DNA from: Viridibacterium silvisoli
GTDB taxonomy: Bacteria; Pseudomonadota; Gammaproteobacteria; Burkholderiales; Rhodocyclaceae
Assembly (NCBI RefSeq): GCF_036017035.1
Contig: NZ_JAYXHS010000001.1
Location: 124,001 to 188,000 of the forward strand
Reading direction: 5' to 3'
Length of the DNA: 64,000 nt
Below are positions 61,310 through 64,000 of the stretch, piece after piece (the first letter of the stretch is position 1; every line of letters starts with the position of its first letter). Made by a program: the position numbers and the translations under genes. The notes under the pieces were generated by a model. The model was not told the origin of the DNA. It did not search any database and worked only from the letters and a program-made list of their open reading frames with translations.

Positions 61310-62002
61310 ATGAAATCTGTTGGCCGCCTCCTCAAGCATGTATTGATCACCGTCGTCCTGCTCCTGCTGGCTTACCAGCTGTGGCTGTTCGGCAATGTGT
61401 TGTGGTGGAAATGGGTGAACCCTTCGTCGACGAGCTTCATGTCGCTGCGCCTGAGCGAGCTGCGCGAAAAGAACCCCGAGGCGAAGCTGCAATACACTTG
61501 GGTGCCCTACCAGCGCATCTCGGTGCAGCTCAAGCGCGCGGTCGTCGCCGCGGAAGACGACAAGTTCGTCGACCACGAGGGCTTCGACTGGGAGGGCATG
61601 CAGAAAGCGCTGGAGAAGAACCAGAAGAAGGGCAAGTCGGTTGCCGGGGGCTCCACCATCAGCCAGCAGCTGGCCAAGAACCTGTTCCTGTCACCCTCGC
61701 GAAGTTATGTGCGCAAGGCGCAGGAAGCCATCATCACGGTGATGATCGAATTGCTGTGGGACAAACGCCGCATCCTCGAGGTGTATCTGAACGTCGTCGA
61801 ATGGGGCAATGGCATCTTCGGTGCCGAGGCTGCAGCCCGCCGCTACTACAATATCTCCGCCGCACAGCTGAATGCCGCTCAGGCCGCTCACATTGCAGTG
61901 ATGCTGCCCAACCCGCGCAAGTTCGAGAAGACCTATCCGCCGAGGCTGGTGACGCACTCGGCACGCGTGCAGGGGCGCATGGCCTACGCGGAAGTACCTT
62001 GA
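61310..62002 (+). CDS. mtgA: Monofunctional biosynthetic peptidoglycan transglycosylase MtgA
   Basis: The 230-residue GT51 enzyme has an N-terminal membrane anchor (HVLITVVLLLLAYQLWLFGN) and the family motifs AVVAAEDDKFVDHEGFDWEG (catalytic Glu), GGSTISQQLAKNLFLSPSRS and RILEVYLNVVEWGNGIFGAE. It polymerises lipid II into glycan strands. It lacks the transpeptidase domain, as expected for MtgA. A lipoprotein gene follows after 38 bases and may be co-transcribed. Confidence 0.95.
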   Translation: MKSVGRLLKHVLITVVLLLLAYQLWLFGNVLWWKWVNPSSTSFMSLRLSELREKNPEAKLQYTWVPYQRISVQLKRAVVAAEDDKFVDHEGFDWEGMQKALEKNQKKGKSVAGGSTISQQLAKNLFLSPSRSYVRKAQEAIITVMIELLWDKRRILEVYLNVVEWGNGIFGAEAAARRYYNISAAQLNAAQAAHIAVMLPNPRKFEKTYPPRLVTHSARVQGRMAYAEVP

Positions 62003-62040
62003 TGCACGGCACCTCACACAACAAGAACAGAGAGACAAAC

Positions 62041-62481
62041 ATGAAAACAAGCACCAGGACCCGCTCGCCGCTGCACGCTCTCATCGTGGCAGGGCTGACC
62101 TGCATCACGCTGCTGGCCTGCGCCAAGCCCGTGGAGATCAATCCCGATGTGGCCGAGCAACCGGTCCCCCTGTTCCACATGGCGCTCAATGGCGGCAACG
62201 TGGCAGAGATCTACAGCACTGCCGCACCGGAATTGAAGCAGCATGAATCGCAGCAGGACTTCGTGGCGCGGCTGGAGAAGGTGCGCGCCAAGATGGGCCC
62301 GGTGCAGGGCACCGAGCGCCAGAGCTGGAAAGCCGTCGAGGATAGCGGCAGCGTGCTGGTCACCCTGACCTACAAGTCACGCTACGCAGCTGGCGAAGCG
62401 GAGGAAGAGTTCCTCATCCGCATGAAGGACGGCTGGAATTCCCTCGCTGGTTACAAGATCAAGGCCAGGCAGCTCGACTAG
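62041..62481 (+). CDS. Small lipoprotein (DUF4019/DUF3887-like)
   Basis: The 146-residue protein has a lipoprotein signal (HALIVAGLTCITLLACAKPV, lipobox LLAC) and a compact C-terminal domain (LFHMALNGGNVAEIYSTAAP, QDFVARLEKVRAKMGPVQGT, VLVTLTYKSRYAAGEAEEEF, WNSLAGYKIKA) like the cystatin/NTF2-type folds of DUF4019. No enzymatic motif is visible. The ATG at 62041 has AGAGAGAC before it. A link to mtgA is only positional. Confidence 0.75.
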   Translation: MKTSTRTRSPLHALIVAGLTCITLLACAKPVEINPDVAEQPVPLFHMALNGGNVAEIYSTAAPELKQHESQQDFVARLEKVRAKMGPVQGTERQSWKAVEDSGSVLVTLTYKSRYAAGEAEEEFLIRMKDGWNSLAGYKIKARQLD

Positions 62482-62628
62482 GCGGGTCGCGGCTGCGCGG
62501 CTGCGGTTTCGCGAAAGCTGTTTTCACAACTTTCCACCTGACGGCAGGCCTTTCTACGCATCTCCCGGGGCGTGGCTGGGTTAAACTCGGCCGCTCTTTC
62601 CATCGGCATTCTCCTCAGCAGCCCTGCC

Positions 62629-64000
62629 ATGGCCAGCACACCCGAACAGCTCCATCACGACGACATGCAGCACACCTTGCGCGAGGTGCAGGCTCTGCTC
62701 GCCCGTCAGAAGCTGGAGGAGGAAGTTGTCCATCGGCAGGAGATGAAGAACCACGAACTGGTCGAGAGCCTCGTACACAAGCAGAACGTCGCGCGCCTCA
62801 CCGGCAAGCTGTCGACGCTGCACCCGGCCGACATCGCCTTCATTCTCGAAGCCCTGCCCCTCGAAGACCGTCTCTTCGTCTGGGAGCTGATCCGCGGTGA
62901 CGACTCGCAGATCAACGACGGCGAGGTGCTGCTGGAAGTCTCCGATGCGGTGCGCGAGTCGCTCATCGAGTCGATGGAGCCGGAGGAGCTGGTCGCTGCC
63001 GCCGAGCAGCTCGACGCCGACGAGCTCGCCGACCTCGCCCCCGACCTGCCCAAGCAGGTCATGGACGATGTCTATCTCGGCCTCGATGCCGAGGAGCGCG
63101 AGCAGCTGCGCGCGGCCATGTCCTACGAAGAGGATGCTGTCGGCTCACTGATGGACTTCGAGATGGTGTCGGTGCGCGAGGACGTGACGCTGGAAGTCGT
63201 CATGCGCTACCTGCGCCGCTTCGACGAACTGCCCGACCATACCGACCAATTGTTTGTCATAGACCGCGAAGAGCGCCTGCTCGGTGTATTGCCACTACAC
63301 CGCATGCTCATCAACGATCCGGAAAGCCTGGTCGGCGATCTGATGCTCACCGACATGCTGTGCCTGCATCCAGGCGACAAGGCCGACGATGCCGCCAAGG
63401 CCTTCGAGCGCTATGACCTCGTGTCGGCGCCCGTGGCCAATCGGGATAGACGCTTGATCGGCCGGCTCACCGTCGCAACGGTGGTCGACTTCATCCGCGA
63501 GCAGTCCGAAAGCGAGTTGCTCAGCCAGGCCGGCCTGAAGGAAGAGGAAGACATTTTTGCTTCCGTGTGGGATTCGGTGAAGAACCGCTGGTCCTGGCTG
63601 GCGGTGAATCTCGTCACGGCCTTCATCGCGTCACGCGTGATCGGCGCCTTCGAAGGATCCATCGAGCGGCTCGTCGCACTGGCTGCGCTGATGCCGATTG
63701 TGGCGGGCATCGGTGGTAACTCGGGCAACCAGACGATCACCATGATCGTGCGCGCCATTGCCATGGGACAGGTGCAGGACGATATGTTCAAGCGCCTGCT
63801 GCGCAAGGAGCTGAGCGTGGCCTTGCTCAACGGCCTGGCATGGGGCGGGCTGCTGGGCATCCTCGCGGCAGCGCTGTACCACAACATGTCGCTCGGCCTT
63901 GTCATGACATTGGCGATGACCCTCAACCTGCTGCTCGCCGCATTGATGGGCGTCTGCATCCCGATGGTGTTGATGCGCCTTGGCCGCGACCCCGCGCTCG
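62629..64000 (+). CDS. mgtE: Magnesium transporter MgtE (3' truncated)
   Basis: The frame opens at the ATG at 62629 and runs to the window edge, giving 457 residues without a stop. It has the N-terminal helical MgtE_N domain (ARLTGKLSTLHPADIAFILE, YEEDAVGSLMDFEMVSVRE), two CBS domains (LFVIDREERLLGVLPLHRML, VSAPVANRDRRLIGRLTVAT) and the beginning of the membrane domain (IVAGIGGNSGNQTITMIVRA). It is a Mg2+ channel gated by cytosolic Mg2+. The last membrane helices lie outside the window. No regulatory leader was recognised. Confidence 0.95.
   Translation, partial: MASTPEQLHHDDMQHTLREVQALLARQKLEEEVVHRQEMKNHELVESLVHKQNVARLTGKLSTLHPADIAFILEALPLEDRLFVWELIRGDDSQINDGEVLLEVSDAVRESLIESMEPEELVAAAEQLDADELADLAPDLPKQVMDDVYLGLDAEEREQLRAAMSYEEDAVGSLMDFEMVSVREDVTLEVVMRYLRRFDELPDHTDQLFVIDREERLLGVLPLHRMLINDPESLVGDLMLTDMLCLHPGDKADDAAKAFERYDLVSAPVANRDRRLIGRLTVATVVDFIREQSESELLSQAGLKEEEDIFASVWDSVKNRWSWLAVNLVTAFIASRVIGAFEGSIERLVALAALMPIVAGIGGNSGNQTITMIVRAIAMGQVQDDMFKRLLRKELSVALLNGLAWGGLLGILAAALYHNMSLGLVMTLAMTLNLLLAALMGVCIPMVLMRLGRDPAL

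Overview
The window reads as chromosome of a GC-rich Gram-negative bacterium, most likely a betaproteobacterium. Supporting this are outer-membrane and lipoprotein genes, RdgC, YceH, HemW, a GroEL ending in GGM repeats, ModE- and CueR-type regulation and a CIRCE element at groES. The genus cannot be fixed from the sequence alone. No tRNA, rRNA, insertion sequence, integrase or CRISPR array was seen. The first gene (a ketosynthase-like protein) and the last (mgtE) are cut by the window edges.

Layout. 1-7.5 kb: one side of an aryl-polyene/xanthomonadin-type pigment cluster, with ketosynthases, dehydratase, FabG-like reductase, acyl carrier protein, chorismatase, acyltransferase, glycosyltransferase and a flavin-dependent halogenase homologue. 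7.6-16.6 kb: housekeeping genes (antiporter, deoxyribosyltransferase, rdgC, hemW, GNAT, yceH, Nudix, YkgJ-type, uppP) with a 28-bp-arm palindrome overlapping a small gene. 16.7-19.4 kb: two paralogous lipoproteins made by a tandem duplication that also copied the 3' end of uppP. 20-24.3 kb: a zinc/manganese-type uptake operon with binding protein and permease but no ATPase, plus an outer-membrane protein, behind a palindromic operator. 24.4-32 kb: membrane protein, DUF3617 protein, aminotransferase, TauE-type exporter, exported mutarotase, tail-anchored zinc-ribbon protein and anchored trypsin-like protease.

32.1-40.6 kb: an orphan type VI secretion island. It holds vgrG, an M15-type peptidase effector with a coiled-coil insert, a translationally coupled exported protein (candidate immunity), a BNR/Asp-box gene broken by an in-frame TAG, and an 814-residue membrane protein. 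40.9-44.7 kb: a divergent CueR copper regulon (copZ plus cupredoxin against copA-cueR), followed by an orphan HEGTH metallopeptidase-like gene. 45.6-49.1 kb: modEABC with a ModE box next to the modE start. 49.2-53.3 kb: an Aer-like chemoreceptor, then groESL with promoter and CIRCE, followed by a 9-bp minisatellite.

54-64 kb: an exported GH105-type hydrolase; a five-gene lipid-type operon (alpha/beta hydrolase, acetoacetate-decarboxylase family, small membrane protein, patatin, GMC oxidoreductase) with no pathway I recognise; then mtgA, a small lipoprotein and mgtE. The candidates best worth following are the T6SS effector module, the halogenated aryl-polyene branch, the five-gene lipid operon and the ATPase-less metal transporter.
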